The translations under genes and the position numbers were made by a program. The notes under the pieces were generated by a model, which worked only from the letters and a program-made list of their open reading frames with translations, made no database searches and was not told the origin of the DNA. From contig JAHHHJ010000025.1 in assembly GCA_019359445.1 (NCBI GenBank), positions 1-64,000 on the forward strand: 64,000 nt of DNA. The letters run 5' to 3'. Positions 26,825 to 36,074 of this stretch are shown one piece after another. Source of the DNA: Kastovskya adunca ATA6-11-RM4. Lineage in GTDB: Bacteria; Cyanobacteriota; Cyanobacteriia; Cyanobacteriales; Coleofasciculaceae. How positions within the stretch are numbered: position 1 is the first letter of the stretch; each line of letters opens with the position of its first letter.

Positions 26825-27361
26825 TTAAAATGCTAGGGGACGAATTTCTCCAGTTGTTAATGTTTCTTCACTCGCGTAGTCGCCATTAACAGGTTCGCGG
26901 AATACCTTAAGTTGTCGATGTTTTAAGTCTATAACCCAATACTCTTGAATTGAGGCGGCGGCGTAGGTTTTGCGCTTGATATTGAGGTCTTTACTGAGGG
27001 TGGTGTTAGCGTATTCGATCAGCCAAAATATGTTTTCGGGATAAGGATGACGAGTACGATACAAGGGACGCAGGGGTTCGACAATGGCTAAGTCGGGTTC
27101 GGGTTCACTGGCGCTATCGGGTAGGGTAATTGGCTTAGCATCGCGCACGACGGCACGGTTTCCCAATTGTTTTAAGTAGTCGGCGGTATCGGTACTCTGC
27201 TGGGCGTGTTCTGCACCCTCTGGGGGCATTTCGATGATTTCTCCGTTTAAAAGTTCGACGTGACGACTTTCTAAAAGTCCGACTTCAATCATGCGGTGAT
27301 AGTCGTCTAGCATCCATTTGGCGGTCGTTCCATCAGGTAAATAAGATTGAAATTGATTCAT
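26825..27361 (-). CDS. Uma2-family (DUF820) putative endonuclease
   Basis: 178 aa from ATG 27361; the frame is open to 27469, but the shorter form starts MNQFQSYLPDG and matches family length. Conserved segments are YHRMIEVGLLESRHVELLNG, GEIIEMPPEGAEHA, SEPEPDLAIVEP, FWLIEYANTTLSKD and QEYWVIDLKHRQL. Asp, Glu and Lys of the nuclease-type active site are in the PDLA, LIEYA and IKRK segments. It belongs to a different subgroup from the gene 44 bp downstream, so the pair is not a simple tandem duplication. Confidence 0.85.
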   Translation of the reverse strand: MNQFQSYLPDGTTAKWMLDDYHRMIEVGLLESRHVELLNGEIIEMPPEGAEHAQQSTDTADYLKQLGNRAVVRDAKPITLPDSASEPEPDLAIVEPLRPLYRTRHPYPENIFWLIEYANTTLSKDLNIKRKTYAAASIQEYWVIDLKHRQLKVFREPVNGDYASEETLTTGEIRPLAF

Positions 27362-27722
27362 AACTTCAACTAAACTCCGGAATTCCAGCAATAAATGACG
27401 ATTTTGAAGAACGTCTAACCCCGAAGAAATTAATCCGATAGAAGAGTCGGTTGAATGATCAAACGCCAATTATTCAAAGCATTCTTCTATCCTTATTAGG
27501 AATTCCATTGCTGATGGTTAGAAAAATCTAAAATCCTTTTTTTGAGGGGAGAAGCGGAGGTAGGCGACAAACTTAATCCTTCAATTTCAGCCGAAACCCG
27601 CTTAGGCATTATGCCAATTGACGGAGGTTATTGTTTGATGTTTTAGCTACCTTAAGTAATAGAGTAGGGTGAATTATCCTCTACTCAAAAGACATTTAAG
27701 TAAAAGGTATTAGTTGTAACTT

Positions 27723-27887
27723 ATGCAGTATCAAACAACAGTAGGGTGGTCGCTGATTACTTCGGGAATTGTGACGCTATTGCTCAGTCTCGTCCCAGGT
27801 AGCTCCCTTTGGTGGGGAATCGCATTTCTAGTTCTCGGAAGTATTGCACTCTTTGTGCGGAAAAGCGATCGCGTTCCTACACCCTAG
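27723..27887 (+). CDS. Small membrane protein, unknown
   Basis: 54 aa. It has two likely membrane helices: WSLITSGIVTLLLSLV (residues 9-24) and WGIAFLVLGSIALFV (31-45), joined by a short PGSSLWW turn and followed by a basic tail (RKSDR). The hydrophobic pattern, ATG start and clean stop suggest a real small protein, but there is no strong ribosome site and no known family. It stands alone. Confidence 0.5.
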   Translation: MQYQTTVGWSLITSGIVTLLLSLVPGSSLWWGIAFLVLGSIALFVRKSDRVPTP

Positions 27888-27996
27888 GACTAGGTTGGGC
27901 ATGATGCGATCGCTCATGAACGACAGCGCCTTGATGCTGGTGGTAGCGTCTGGCAAAGAAGCGGGTGTTTCCGAAATGTGAAGCAGCCGCTTTGCT

Positions 27997-28518
27997 TTAA
28001 TACTTCTTGCGACGGGTTGACTGCTTTTTTCTAGCTCGACGTCGTAATACCTGTGCTAACAATGACGCTTCTCGTTCGGCTTGAAATAAGTCTACAGGTC
28101 GGGCAATCAGCTTAAAGGAGCCATCTTGCTTGGAGACAACCTGGGGAACAGCAGTAGCGCGGTACTCGCAGATAGAGGCATAAGTAGAGGGTTCACGGCT
28201 TGATTGAATAGCCTTCCAGTCTCTGTTGATTTCTGAGGCGATCGCTTTGAATTCCAAAACTGCTGTTTCTAATTGCGTTGAAAGTAAATTTATTCGTTTA
28301 GCTTGACTTTCCAAACGTTTCAATCCATCCGTTGTGCGTTGTTGTAGCCTCTGTGGAGATGACGGGGTGGGAACAGCAAATCCTGTTTTTTGGGGAGTCA
28401 GTGGTGGCAACTGTACTATTGCGGGTAACTGACGTGCCTCTTCTTGCTCTATAGATTGTGGCTGTAGTGGCTCGCTGTTGTCCCGAATTAATCGCATTCT
28501 TGTGCCTTCTTCTCTCAT
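27997..28518 (-). CDS. Hypothetical protein, coiled coil with basic tail
   Basis: 173 aa; ATG 28497 (MRLIRDNSE) is an alternative start seven codons in. A Pro/Gln-rich N-terminal third is followed by a helical, probably coiled-coil segment around 60-105 (LKRLESQAKRINLLSTQLET). A compact segment (ICEYRATAVPQVVSKQDGSF) comes next, and the C-terminus is very basic (RRRARKKQSTRRKK). The tail could bind nucleic acid, but no known domain is recognised. It lies downstream of the sigma factor on the same strand, beyond that gene's terminator. Confidence 0.65.
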   Translation of the reverse strand: MREEGTRMRLIRDNSEPLQPQSIEQEEARQLPAIVQLPPLTPQKTGFAVPTPSSPQRLQQRTTDGLKRLESQAKRINLLSTQLETAVLEFKAIASEINRDWKAIQSSREPSTYASICEYRATAVPQVVSKQDGSFKLIARPVDLFQAEREASLLAQVLRRRARKKQSTRRKKY

Positions 28519-28612
28519 AGCGATATCGAGTGGCTACGTAACAATCTTTTTCAGTACAATTGTACTATAGCGGTGCAAAATCACCAAATCAAAGTTAGCT
28601 GTGTAGAAACTC

Positions 28613-28641
28613 AAAAAAAAAGGCGGGTTTTAAACCCACCT
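28613..28641 (-). terminator. Terminator of the sigma factor gene
   Basis: On the minus strand a GGTGGGTTT/AAACCCGCC stem is followed by at least eight T residues. It lies about 36 bp after the sigma factor stop codon. Confidence 0.85.
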
Positions 28642-28676
28642 GCTGATTAATTTTGCTGCTTTTGACACTTATTTAC

Positions 28677-29636
28677 TTAACTAGCAGCGATGTATTCACG
28701 CATATCAGTTTTGCGTTTGCGGAGTTTAGCGAGGGCTTCGCGTTCAATTTGGCGTACACGTTCGCGGCTGAGGTTGAGGCGATCGCCAATTTTGGCTAAT
28801 GTCATTGCCTGCCCATCTGCCAAGCCAAAACGGAGGGATAGTACCTCGCGTTGTTGGGGTGTCAAATCTGCCATCAGCTTTTCTAAATCCACTTGCATCG
28901 CCGACTGAGTAACGAAGTCTTCTGGAGAAGGGCCAGTGTCTTCGAGGAGTTCTACCAGCTCGGTGTCCTGATTATCTCCGACTCGCAAGTCTAGCGATAA
29001 CGGTTGACGCGCCCGTTCTAGGTACTCACGCACCTGCTTAGGGGTCAATTCCAGTTCTGTTGCTAGCTCTAAAACAGTGGCGGCTCGTCCTAGTTGTTGA
29101 GCGAGTTGACGCTGGGCTTTCTTGATTTTGTTGAGCTTTTCAGTGATATGAATCGGGAGACGAATCGTGCGTCCTTTTTCAGCGATCGCTCGCGTAATTG
29201 CCTGCCGAATCCACCAGTAAGCATAAGTAGAAAAACGATACCCCTTAGTTGGGTCAAACTTTTCCACCCCTCGCTGCATCCCAATCGTGCCTTCCTGAAT
29301 CAAATCCAGCAAGTCTACGTTACGCTTAATGTACTTCTTCGCCACCGATACGACTAAGCGAAGATTGGCTTCCACCATTTTACGTTTGGCTAATTCGCCA
29401 GCCGCAACACAGGATTGTAGCTCGGCGTTTGATAAATCACACGCTTTCGCCCATTCCAAAAAGGTAGGTTCATGACCCTGCTGATCAAATAGGGTCTCTT
29501 TAACTTCCTGTAAAGAAGTCAGTCGCTGTACCTGTTTTCCATAAAGAATTTCCTGCTCATGGGTCAGTAGCGGCACGCGACCAATTTCTCGCAGATAGGT
29601 ACGAACTAGATCTGTAGAGGTCTGAGCAGTTTTCAT
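28677..29636 (-). CDS. Group 2 sigma-70 factor (SigB/SigD type)
   Basis: 319 aa. It lacks the long N-terminal region 1.1 of the primary sigma factor. Region 1.2 is at about 9-42 ([20 protein letters not shown]). Region 2 is at about 88-150 ([28 protein letters not shown], the latter binding the -10 element). Region 3 is at about 160-230. Region 4 is at about 255-315 with the helix-turn-helix [17 protein letters not shown] that reads the -35 element. The length and sequence fit the non-essential group 2 factors that adapt cyanobacterial transcription to light, stress or nutrient change. Which paralogue it is cannot be decided here. Confidence 0.92.
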   Translation of the reverse strand: MKTAQTSTDLVRTYLREIGRVPLLTHEQEILYGKQVQRLTSLQEVKETLFDQQGHEPTFLEWAKACDLSNAELQSCVAAGELAKRKMVEANLRLVVSVAKKYIKRNVDLLDLIQEGTIGMQRGVEKFDPTKGYRFSTYAYWWIRQAITRAIAEKGRTIRLPIHITEKLNKIKKAQRQLAQQLGRAATVLELATELELTPKQVREYLERARQPLSLDLRVGDNQDTELVELLEDTGPSPEDFVTQSAMQVDLEKLMADLTPQQREVLSLRFGLADGQAMTLAKIGDRLNLSRERVRQIEREALAKLRKRKTDMREYIAAS

Positions 29637-30186
29637 AGCGCTCGCTTAAGTAACAAATTGAGTTAAAAGAGTGTAATGCTGGCGTTTGAATCGGACTTAA
29701 GAGGGAATCGAGCGATGTGTTTTCTCTGAGAAGATTTTGAACTTGTGTTGCGTAGTGGGGCGCGTACCCAATACAGGCACCAACGCCGAATAATCGCTAA
29801 CAGGCTGTAGAAAAATTAAGTTTACTACTAGTACAGCCGTTGCTGCCAGTAGACCTATCAAAATCATGAATGTCTCAAAAGTTTTTTATGTAAAGCAGTG
29901 CATCGTTAACTATTGTAACATTTCTGAACAAGGGATGGCTTTATTTCCTGGAGCCTCGAAGACTAGTACAACTAATAGGATTGTTAACTATGAGATTACC
30001 CAGGTAGGGTCTAAACAAATGCATCCTGGAAAACAAAATCGGAAAAATCTCCCAATTGAGGACAGGCAAGGAGTTCTGAGTTTTGACCTTTGAGAGGTTA
30101 ATTAGCTTGAATTCAATACTCTACACTCAAAAGTCAAAACTTTCTAGCGCTTCAACCGATCGCAGGCAACTGACTACTGACAAACA
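29637..30186. other. Intergenic region, 550 bp
   Basis: It lies between the leftward sigma factor and the rightward phosphatase, so it should contain both promoters. No RNA gene or repeat stands out. A 75-codon frame at 29866-30093 looks non-coding. Confidence 0.45.
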
Positions 30187-30825
30187 ATGAGCCAAACAAT
30201 TTGGATTGCCAGACACGGAAACCGTCTTGATTTTGTCAAGCCGGAGTGGTTTGACACCGCAGAACGTCCCTACGATCCCCCTTTGTCCGACGATGGTGTT
30301 ATACAAGCCAAAGAATTAGGTCAACGCCTGGTCGGGGAAGGAATTGCTCACATTTTTGCTTCGCCCTTTTTGCGAACCATAGAGACGGCTAACCAAGTGG
30401 CTGAGGCGCTGGATTTACCGATTAAGGTAGAGGCTGGATTGAGCGAATGGCTAAATCCAGAATGGATGCCAACGATGCCGGAAAGATTGTCATTGGCAGC
30501 GTTGAAGGAGAAGTTTCCCCGGATCGATCTCAGCTATACTTCCTGTGTCTTGGCGCATTATCCTGAAACGAGCGAGGATGTGCTGAAACGCACAGAGGAA
30601 ACGGCAAAACGTCTGGTTGCTGAGTTTTCCGAAGACATTTTGCTGGTGGGTCATGGTGCTTCGGTGGTGGGGACGGCTCAAGGATTACTGGGTGGAACAC
30701 CGGAAGTGAATGCGGTGTTGTGTTGTCTAGTTAAAATCGTGCGCCAAAATGACAAATGGGAGATGAAACTTAAGGGAGATACGTCTCACCTTAGTCAAAG
30801 CGAGAGCGTCATTCGCTTTAATTGA
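30187..30825 (+). CDS. Histidine phosphatase (phosphoglycerate mutase-like)
   Basis: 212 aa. The catalytic RHG motif is at residues 9-11 (WIARHGNRLD), with the second-half LVGHGASVVGTAQ supplying the other active-site histidine and PFLRTIETA the conserved arginine. It has the two-histidine phosphatase fold, and members act on sugar phosphates, nucleotides or proteins. It lies 70 bp before glucokinase on the same strand, suggesting a role in sugar-phosphate metabolism, but the substrate cannot be read from sequence. Probably cytoplasmic. Confidence 0.87.
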   Translation: MSQTIWIARHGNRLDFVKPEWFDTAERPYDPPLSDDGVIQAKELGQRLVGEGIAHIFASPFLRTIETANQVAEALDLPIKVEAGLSEWLNPEWMPTMPERLSLAALKEKFPRIDLSYTSCVLAHYPETSEDVLKRTEETAKRLVAEFSEDILLVGHGASVVGTAQGLLGGTPEVNAVLCCLVKIVRQNDKWEMKLKGDTSHLSQSESVIRFN

Positions 30826-30895
30826 AAAAATAGAGTGTTATAAGTTATTGAAACTGACAACTGGCACGCGATCGCTAAAAAACTACAAAGGATGC

Positions 30896-31939
30896 ATGAC
30901 ACTACTACTAGCTGGAGATATCGGCGGCACTAAAACTATCCTGCGATTGAACAAACTGTCACTGGAGACAGACAAATTGCAGACACTTTACGAGGAGACT
31001 TACCCCAGTGGTAACTTTCCTGACTTGGTGCCGATTGTGCAAGAGTTTTTAACGGTAGCGGGGCAGCAGTTGGGATCAACACTAGCACCGGAAAAGGCGT
31101 GTTTTGCGATCGCTGGCCCTGTTGTCAACAACACGGCAAAGCTGACGAATCTCCCCTGGTTGCTGGAGAGAGAGCGCTTAGAAATAGAACTGGGAATTGC
31201 TGCGGTCAAATTAATTAATGATTTTGAGGCAGTGGGTTATGGTGTTTTGGGTTTGGAACCGTCAGATCTATATACCTTGCAAGATATGACCCCTCAGCCG
31301 GGTGCCCCCATTGGTATCATTGGCGCAGGTACGGGTTTGGGGGAAGGTTTTTTAATTGAGCTGGCATCTAGTAGCTATAAAGTCTTTCCTTCGGAGGGGG
31401 GACATGCAGATTTTGCCCCTCGCACGGAATTAGAGTTTCAACTGTTGCAGTATTTGCGCGATAAGTACAATGTTCAGCGAATTTCGGTGGAACGGGTCGT
31501 TTCTGGTCAGGGAATCGTGGCGATTTACCAATTTTTACGCGAGCGCCATTTTGCCCAAGAATTACCAGAAGTGGGGCAGGTAATCCGGACGTGGGAACAG
31601 GAAATGGGTAAAGAAAAGACTGTTGACCCCGCCGCTACAATCGCGATCGCTGCGGCCATAAATGGGGATCGCCTCTCGCGGCAAACCATGCAGATGTTTG
31701 TCGAAGCCTACGGTGCAGAAGCCGGGAATCTTGCCCTTAAGCTTTTGCCTTATGGAGGGCTGTATGTAGCGGGTGGAATCGCTACCAAAAATCTGACGCT
31801 GCTGAAGGAAGGCAGCTTTTTACGGGCGCTTGTTCAAAAAGGGCGGGTTAGTCCCTTGTTAGAAAAGGTTCCGGTACATATTATTTTGAACCCACGAGTG
31901 GGGTTAATTGGTGCGGCAGTTTGTGCGGCGCGGTTGTAG
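30896..31939 (+). CDS. glk: Glucokinase
   Basis: 347 aa from ATG 30896, which follows AAAGGA and begins directly with MTLLLAGDIGGTKTILRL; a TTG 48 bp upstream gives an unlikely leader. DIGGTKT is the ATP phosphate-binding loop. LINDFEAVGYGV holds the catalytic aspartate, and GAGTGLGEGFL and SEGGHADFAPR complete the bacterial glucokinase (Glk) signature. It phosphorylates glucose to glucose 6-phosphate in the cytoplasm. It probably shares a transcript with the phosphatase upstream. Confidence 0.92.
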   Translation: MTLLLAGDIGGTKTILRLNKLSLETDKLQTLYEETYPSGNFPDLVPIVQEFLTVAGQQLGSTLAPEKACFAIAGPVVNNTAKLTNLPWLLERERLEIELGIAAVKLINDFEAVGYGVLGLEPSDLYTLQDMTPQPGAPIGIIGAGTGLGEGFLIELASSSYKVFPSEGGHADFAPRTELEFQLLQYLRDKYNVQRISVERVVSGQGIVAIYQFLRERHFAQELPEVGQVIRTWEQEMGKEKTVDPAATIAIAAAINGDRLSRQTMQMFVEAYGAEAGNLALKLLPYGGLYVAGGIATKNLTLLKEGSFLRALVQKGRVSPLLEKVPVHIILNPRVGLIGAAVCAARL

Positions 31940-32008
31940 GGATTTGCTAGGGAATAGATACTTAATAGCTTGGAAGGAGAGGAAGACGACAAACTCCGCT
32001 TAGTAACA

Positions 32009-32098
32009 GTTGCAATTTACCTAAATCCCTTGAGAAATTGAAACTGACTTTCGATGTTGTCTAACTGACTGATTGACAGTTGCAATTTACCTAAATCC
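32009..32098 (+). CRISPR. Relic CRISPR unit: two repeats, one spacer
   Basis: A 36-nt sequence at 32009-32044 starts GTTGCAATTTACCTAAATCC and ends ATTGAAAC, the well-known form of cyanobacterial CRISPR repeats. The inner part reads CCCTTGAGAAATTGAAAC, whereas usual copies have an AGGGATT there, so it has drifted. A 34-nt spacer (32045-32078) follows. A second repeat begins at 32079 and is exact for its first 20 nt, then ends. Period 70 nt. No cas genes are in the window. Confidence 0.72.
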
Positions 32099-32101
32099 TG
32101 C

Positions 32102-33391
32102 TCAGGTTTGTGTCTTGATGCTGCTCTGAACTTTAGAGTGCGCTAATTGAGGAAGACGCCCTCTTAAACCTGTCATCAATTGCAGTGCGTAGAATTTAAC
32201 GAGAGGAATTCGCCGTAGCATCCACAATCCTGAGCGACGCACGATGATGACTGGCAACCAACTATTGGAAAACATCCGATCGAGTAAGTCAGTAAAACCC
32301 AAAATGGTGAAGTTTTCCCGTTTGCGCCAACCTTCGTAGCGCCTCAGCACGTTAAGAGAACTGATATCTTCACCCTGTTGATCAGCTTCTTGCAAAACTT
32401 GCGCTAAAGCAGCCGCGTCGCGAATGCCCATATTTAAGCCTTGTCCGCCGACGGGATGGCAGCAGTGAGCCGCATCGCCGATCAGGGCTAATCCGGGGAG
32501 GGTGTAGCGATCGCTTTGCATCAATTGCACGGGAAAGACAAAGCGTTGTCCCATCAACTTTAATCGTCCTAATAGCCCCCCAGTGCGGTACTCCAGCAGT
32601 TCTAGGAATTGTTTTTCATCTAAATCTCTTAAGGCTTTGGCTTCTGCGTGGGGAGCTGTCCAGACAACCTGACAGCGGTTTTCCGATAGGGGCAGCACGC
32701 CCATAGGGCCGCTGTACCAAAAGCGCTCAAAGGCAGTATTATTATGAGGTTTTTCCGTTTCGATGACGGCAGTGACGCAGGACTGCCAGTATTGCCAGCC
32801 ACGGGTTTTTATTCCAGCCCCATGACGAATTTGCGATCGCGCTCCATCAGCCGCAACGAGTAAACGCGATCGCAACTGCCGCATCTCGCCTTCCACCTTC
32901 ACCTCAATCTTTGCCCCAGTTCCGGGATACTCCACACCCACAACCTCAGCCGGACATAACCAAGAGATATTAGGGCAATCGTCTAAAAACTGCTGTAGTG
33001 CAGTTAAAAGCAGACGATGCTCCCCCACATAACCCAGTGCCTTTGTCCCCAAATCGGCAGGCTGAAAATGCACCACTCCTTGATGATCGGCATCAGATAA
33101 GCTAATTTTGTCAAATGTCGCAATTTCTGGCTGTATCTTATCCCAAACTCCAATTCCCTCAAAAATACGTTCAGAAAGAAGAGAAATCGCATAAGCTTGG
33201 CGCTTTGCGGCGGCAACGGCTTTGGGTTGGATCTCAATAATTACAACCTTCAGCCCCGACTCTTTCAATGCACAAGCCAGCGTCGCCCCGGCAATACCAC
33301 CACCAACAATGGCGATATCGCAATCAAAGTCTGATGGATTAGCGGGTGACGGCAAGGTTGAGGTTGTTTGATTGAGCGATTCCAGCACCAT
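32102..33391 (-). CDS. UbiH/VisC-like FAD-dependent hydroxylase
   Basis: 429 aa flavoprotein monooxygenase. The N-terminal Rossmann loop is DIAIVGGGIAGATLACAL (about 25-42). The middle LLVAADGARSQIRHGAGI carries the DG motif, and GLALIGDAAHCCHPVGGQGL holds the FAD ribityl-binding GD motif. These are the three signatures of the UbiH/VisC group. In cyanobacteria a homologue is proposed to act in plastoquinone ring hydroxylation; from memory this is not fully settled. The stop lies 4 bp from a relic CRISPR repeat. Confidence 0.87.
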   Translation of the reverse strand: MVLESLNQTTSTLPSPANPSDFDCDIAIVGGGIAGATLACALKESGLKVVIIEIQPKAVAAAKRQAYAISLLSERIFEGIGVWDKIQPEIATFDKISLSDADHQGVVHFQPADLGTKALGYVGEHRLLLTALQQFLDDCPNISWLCPAEVVGVEYPGTGAKIEVKVEGEMRQLRSRLLVAADGARSQIRHGAGIKTRGWQYWQSCVTAVIETEKPHNNTAFERFWYSGPMGVLPLSENRCQVVWTAPHAEAKALRDLDEKQFLELLEYRTGGLLGRLKLMGQRFVFPVQLMQSDRYTLPGLALIGDAAHCCHPVGGQGLNMGIRDAAALAQVLQEADQQGEDISSLNVLRRYEGWRKRENFTILGFTDLLDRMFSNSWLPVIIVRRSGLWMLRRIPLVKFYALQLMTGLRGRLPQLAHSKVQSSIKTQT

Positions 33392-33482
33392 TTTCTAAAA
33401 ATTCGTCTAAAACGTTAAAAATATTTACTCTCCTTCATTTTGACGCGAAGTACTGGGGCAAGCAAGGAATACATGGCAAAGT

Positions 33483-33720
33483 CCTGAGTCCTGAGTTCTG
33501 AGTCCTGAGCAGGGGAGCAGGGGAGCAGGGGAGCAGGGGAGCAGGGGAGCGGGGGAGCAGGGGAGCAGGGGAGCAGGGGAGCAGGGGAGCGGGGGAGTAG
33601 GGGAGTAGGGGAGTAGGGGAGCAGGGGAGCAGGGGAGTAGGGGAGATGAGGAGAACCAGTAACCTCTTTCATACTTCATCCTTCACCCTTCATCCTTCAC
33701 CCTTCATCCTTCATACTTCT
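33483..33720. repeat. Low-complexity tandem repeats (8-bp minisatellite)
   Basis: Three blocks in series: CCTGAGT-type repeats (33483-33510), about 17 copies of an 8-bp unit GAGCAGGG with small variants (33508-33650), and CTTCATC/CTTCACC repeats (33664-33720). It fills the gap between two minus-strand genes. The Pro-rich frames it creates on the minus strand are artefacts. Related short tracts occur at 54066-54208 and 62733-62763. Confidence 0.9.
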
Positions 33721-33721
33721 T

Positions 33722-34480
33722 CTAAGCCATACTCATTATTAACTCGTCAGCCATTTCTAAATTGGCGGTGACGTTTTGCACATCGTCTAGGGATTCTAAG
33801 GCATCGAGAAGTTTCAGAAGCGATCGCGCCACCTCCGGGTCATCGACTTCAACACTATTGCCGGGAATCCAGCGTAGTTCCATCTCACTTACAGGTAAAC
33901 CTTCATTTCGCAAAGTCTGATTGAGGTTGTCTAAGTTACTGACATCGGTATACACCTCAGCCGTTACTTCGCCATCCTCAAGGAACTCATAAAAATCCGC
34001 CTCTCCTGCTAAGGACGCTTCTAACAATCGCTCCTCTTCTACCTTGTCAGAGATAGTAACGACGCCTTTTTGGTCAAACATCCAACTGACACAACCTGTT
34101 TCACCGAGGTTGCCACCATTTTTTTTAAAGGCTTCGCGCAAATCAGCAGCGGTACGGTTGCGGTTATCCGTGAGGGCTTCGATGAGGATGGCGACACCGC
34201 CGGGGCCATAGCCTTCGTAGCGAATTTCTTCTAAATCCGCGTCATCTTCATAAGTACCTGCACCTTTAGCGATCGCGCGTTCTATGTTGTCATTGGGAAT
34301 GCCTGCTGCTTTTGCCTTGTCTATCGCTGTACGAAGCTGAAAATTTCCCTCAGGATCGGGAACCCCATTACGCGCCGCCACAATAATCGCCCGTGAAAGC
34401 TGAGTGAACGTCTTTCCTTTTTTGGCGTCTACTCTTGCCTTCTGACGCTTAATGTTCGCCCACTTACTATGTCCTGCCAT
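33722..34480 (-). CDS. YebC/PmpR-family protein
   Basis: 252 aa from ATG 34480, where the universal family start MAGHSKWANIKRQKARVDA begins; the frame is open 15 codons further but without support. GIPNDNIERAIAKGAG, IRYEGYGPGGVAILIEALTD and the C-terminal acidic domain match the family. Members are described as DNA-binding regulators, and more recently some as factors that relieve ribosome stalling at proline runs. The gene is widely conserved. It is transcribed towards the tandem-repeat tract. Confidence 0.93.
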   Translation of the reverse strand: MAGHSKWANIKRQKARVDAKKGKTFTQLSRAIIVAARNGVPDPEGNFQLRTAIDKAKAAGIPNDNIERAIAKGAGTYEDDADLEEIRYEGYGPGGVAILIEALTDNRNRTAADLREAFKKNGGNLGETGCVSWMFDQKGVVTISDKVEEERLLEASLAGEADFYEFLEDGEVTAEVYTDVSNLDNLNQTLRNEGLPVSEMELRWIPGNSVEVDDPEVARSLLKLLDALESLDDVQNVTANLEMADELIMSMA

Positions 34481-34725
34481 AAAAAACAATGAATGCAACT
34501 TGAAGGATTCGCACATGAAGGACAACCTGTGTGGGTGTCCCTTTTCCAGGTGTACTTCCTAGAGAGCAATTTTGCTCTATATATTGTGACAGACTATCTA
34601 CTCAGGCTAAAACCTGAAGCTAGATCAGCAAAGTCTAACTATGCAGACTCCAGAACAAGCTAGGACTCAAGTCGGGTAGCATTGCCGTGGTATTTCTCGT
34701 TCTCCAGCACTCTCAATTACTAACT

Positions 34726-36018
34726 ATGTGGCGTCGTCTTGGTCACTGCTTCCTCGTCGGCTGGATGCTTCTGGTTTTAACAGGCTGTCAATTGTTACCA
34801 GTAAGTGCGGCGGAGAGTGGGGTAACAAAAATCACCCTGTGGCATGGGGTAAATCCGCCATCCAATCGCGATGTATTACAAACGTTGGTAGACCAATTTA
34901 ATCAAGAGCATTCCGATATTCAAGTGGAGTCGCTTTATGTGGGGCAAGAAGACCAACAGACACCGAAGATTTTGGCAGCAATTGTTGGCAATTCGCCGCC
35001 GGATTTGTTGTGGTACAACCCCACGATTACAGGTCGCTTGGTGGAAATGGCGGCGATTCGTCCTTTAGATGATTTACTAGCGGCGTCGCCTGTGGGGGAT
35101 GAACTTGATCCTAGCTTGTGGGAATCCATGCAGTTCCAGGGGCGTATTTGGTCAGTGCCGTTTGGGACGAATAATGCGGGGATTTTTTACCGTCCTAGTT
35201 TATTTAAAGCGGCGGGGATAACGCAGATGCCGCAAACTTGGGAGGAGTTGCGGCAAGTTGCCCATCAGTTAACTCGCGATACGGATGGTGATGGACGTAG
35301 CGATCGCTATGGCATCTTACTACCTTTGGGGAAGGGAGACTGGACGGTGTTTATGTGGCTGCCGTTTTTGTGGAGTGCTGGCGGGGAACTGACAGATAAG
35401 GCAAATACGACTAATCCGGAAAATTTGCAGTTGGTGACTTCCGAAGCGATCGCCGCCCTACAATTTTGGCGAGACTTACTAGATGATGGTTCTGCTGTAC
35501 TATCGTTGCCGGAACGCGGTTATGAGATGGACGGGTTTGTTGCGGGTAAGGTGGCGATGGAGTTTTCTGGCCCCTGGACGTTAGCCGCGTTGCAAGCAAC
35601 GGGGGCTGATTTTGCCGTTTTGCCTATCCCTCGTCAAGAACGACATGCCACCGTAATTGGCGGCGAGAATTTGTTTGTGTTCAAAACGACGCCGGAACGA
35701 GAACAGGCAGCTTTTACCTTTGCTGAATACGCGATGAGTGAGGCGTTTCAAACACAATGGGCAATGGGAACAGGCTATCTTCCTGTGAATTTGAAGGCAC
35801 GGGAAAGCGAGGTGTATCAACAGTTTGCCGAGGGGCAGCCTGCGGTTAAGGTATTTTTAGAGCAGGCAAAGTATGGGCGATCGCGTCCACTTTTTAGAGG
35901 CTACCGCCGCATTTCGGAAAATTTAGGTCGGGCAATTGAGGCAGTCTTGCTGGGGAAGCGATCGCCAAAACAAGCCCTGCAAGATGCCCAGCGGCGGTTA
36001 GATTTGATTTTTCGTTAA
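34726..36018 (+). CDS. ABC transporter sugar-binding lipoprotein
   Basis: 430 aa from ATG 34726 (MWRRLGHCFLVGWMLL); a GTG 39 bp upstream is possible but gives a poorer signal. The lipobox LTGC places the lipid-modified cysteine at about residue 20. The body matches family 1 extracellular solute-binding proteins (ITLWHGVNPPSNRDVLQTLV, VPFGTNNAGIFYRPSLFKAA, VAMEFSGPWTLAAL). These bind di- or oligosaccharides or glycerol phosphates. No permease or ATPase gene is adjacent, so its transporter is encoded elsewhere. The ligand is unknown. Confidence 0.88.
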   Translation: MWRRLGHCFLVGWMLLVLTGCQLLPVSAAESGVTKITLWHGVNPPSNRDVLQTLVDQFNQEHSDIQVESLYVGQEDQQTPKILAAIVGNSPPDLLWYNPTITGRLVEMAAIRPLDDLLAASPVGDELDPSLWESMQFQGRIWSVPFGTNNAGIFYRPSLFKAAGITQMPQTWEELRQVAHQLTRDTDGDGRSDRYGILLPLGKGDWTVFMWLPFLWSAGGELTDKANTTNPENLQLVTSEAIAALQFWRDLLDDGSAVLSLPERGYEMDGFVAGKVAMEFSGPWTLAALQATGADFAVLPIPRQERHATVIGGENLFVFKTTPEREQAAFTFAEYAMSEAFQTQWAMGTGYLPVNLKARESEVYQQFAEGQPAVKVFLEQAKYGRSRPLFRGYRRISENLGRAIEAVLLGKRSPKQALQDAQRRLDLIFR

Positions 36019-36074
36019 TAAGCTGCTAGTGAGTGCTTTTTTTAACGCAGAGGTTTTGATGGAAGCAACTAAAA

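Noticed and set aside
29866-30093. 75-codon frame between the sigma factor and phosphatase genes
   Set aside because: No ribosome site and no recognisable protein character; lies in a divergent promoter region.
33415-33679. Two proline-rich minus-strand frames (SPAPLLPCS repeats)
   Set aside because: They are products of the 8-bp tandem repeat, which stays open in several frames.
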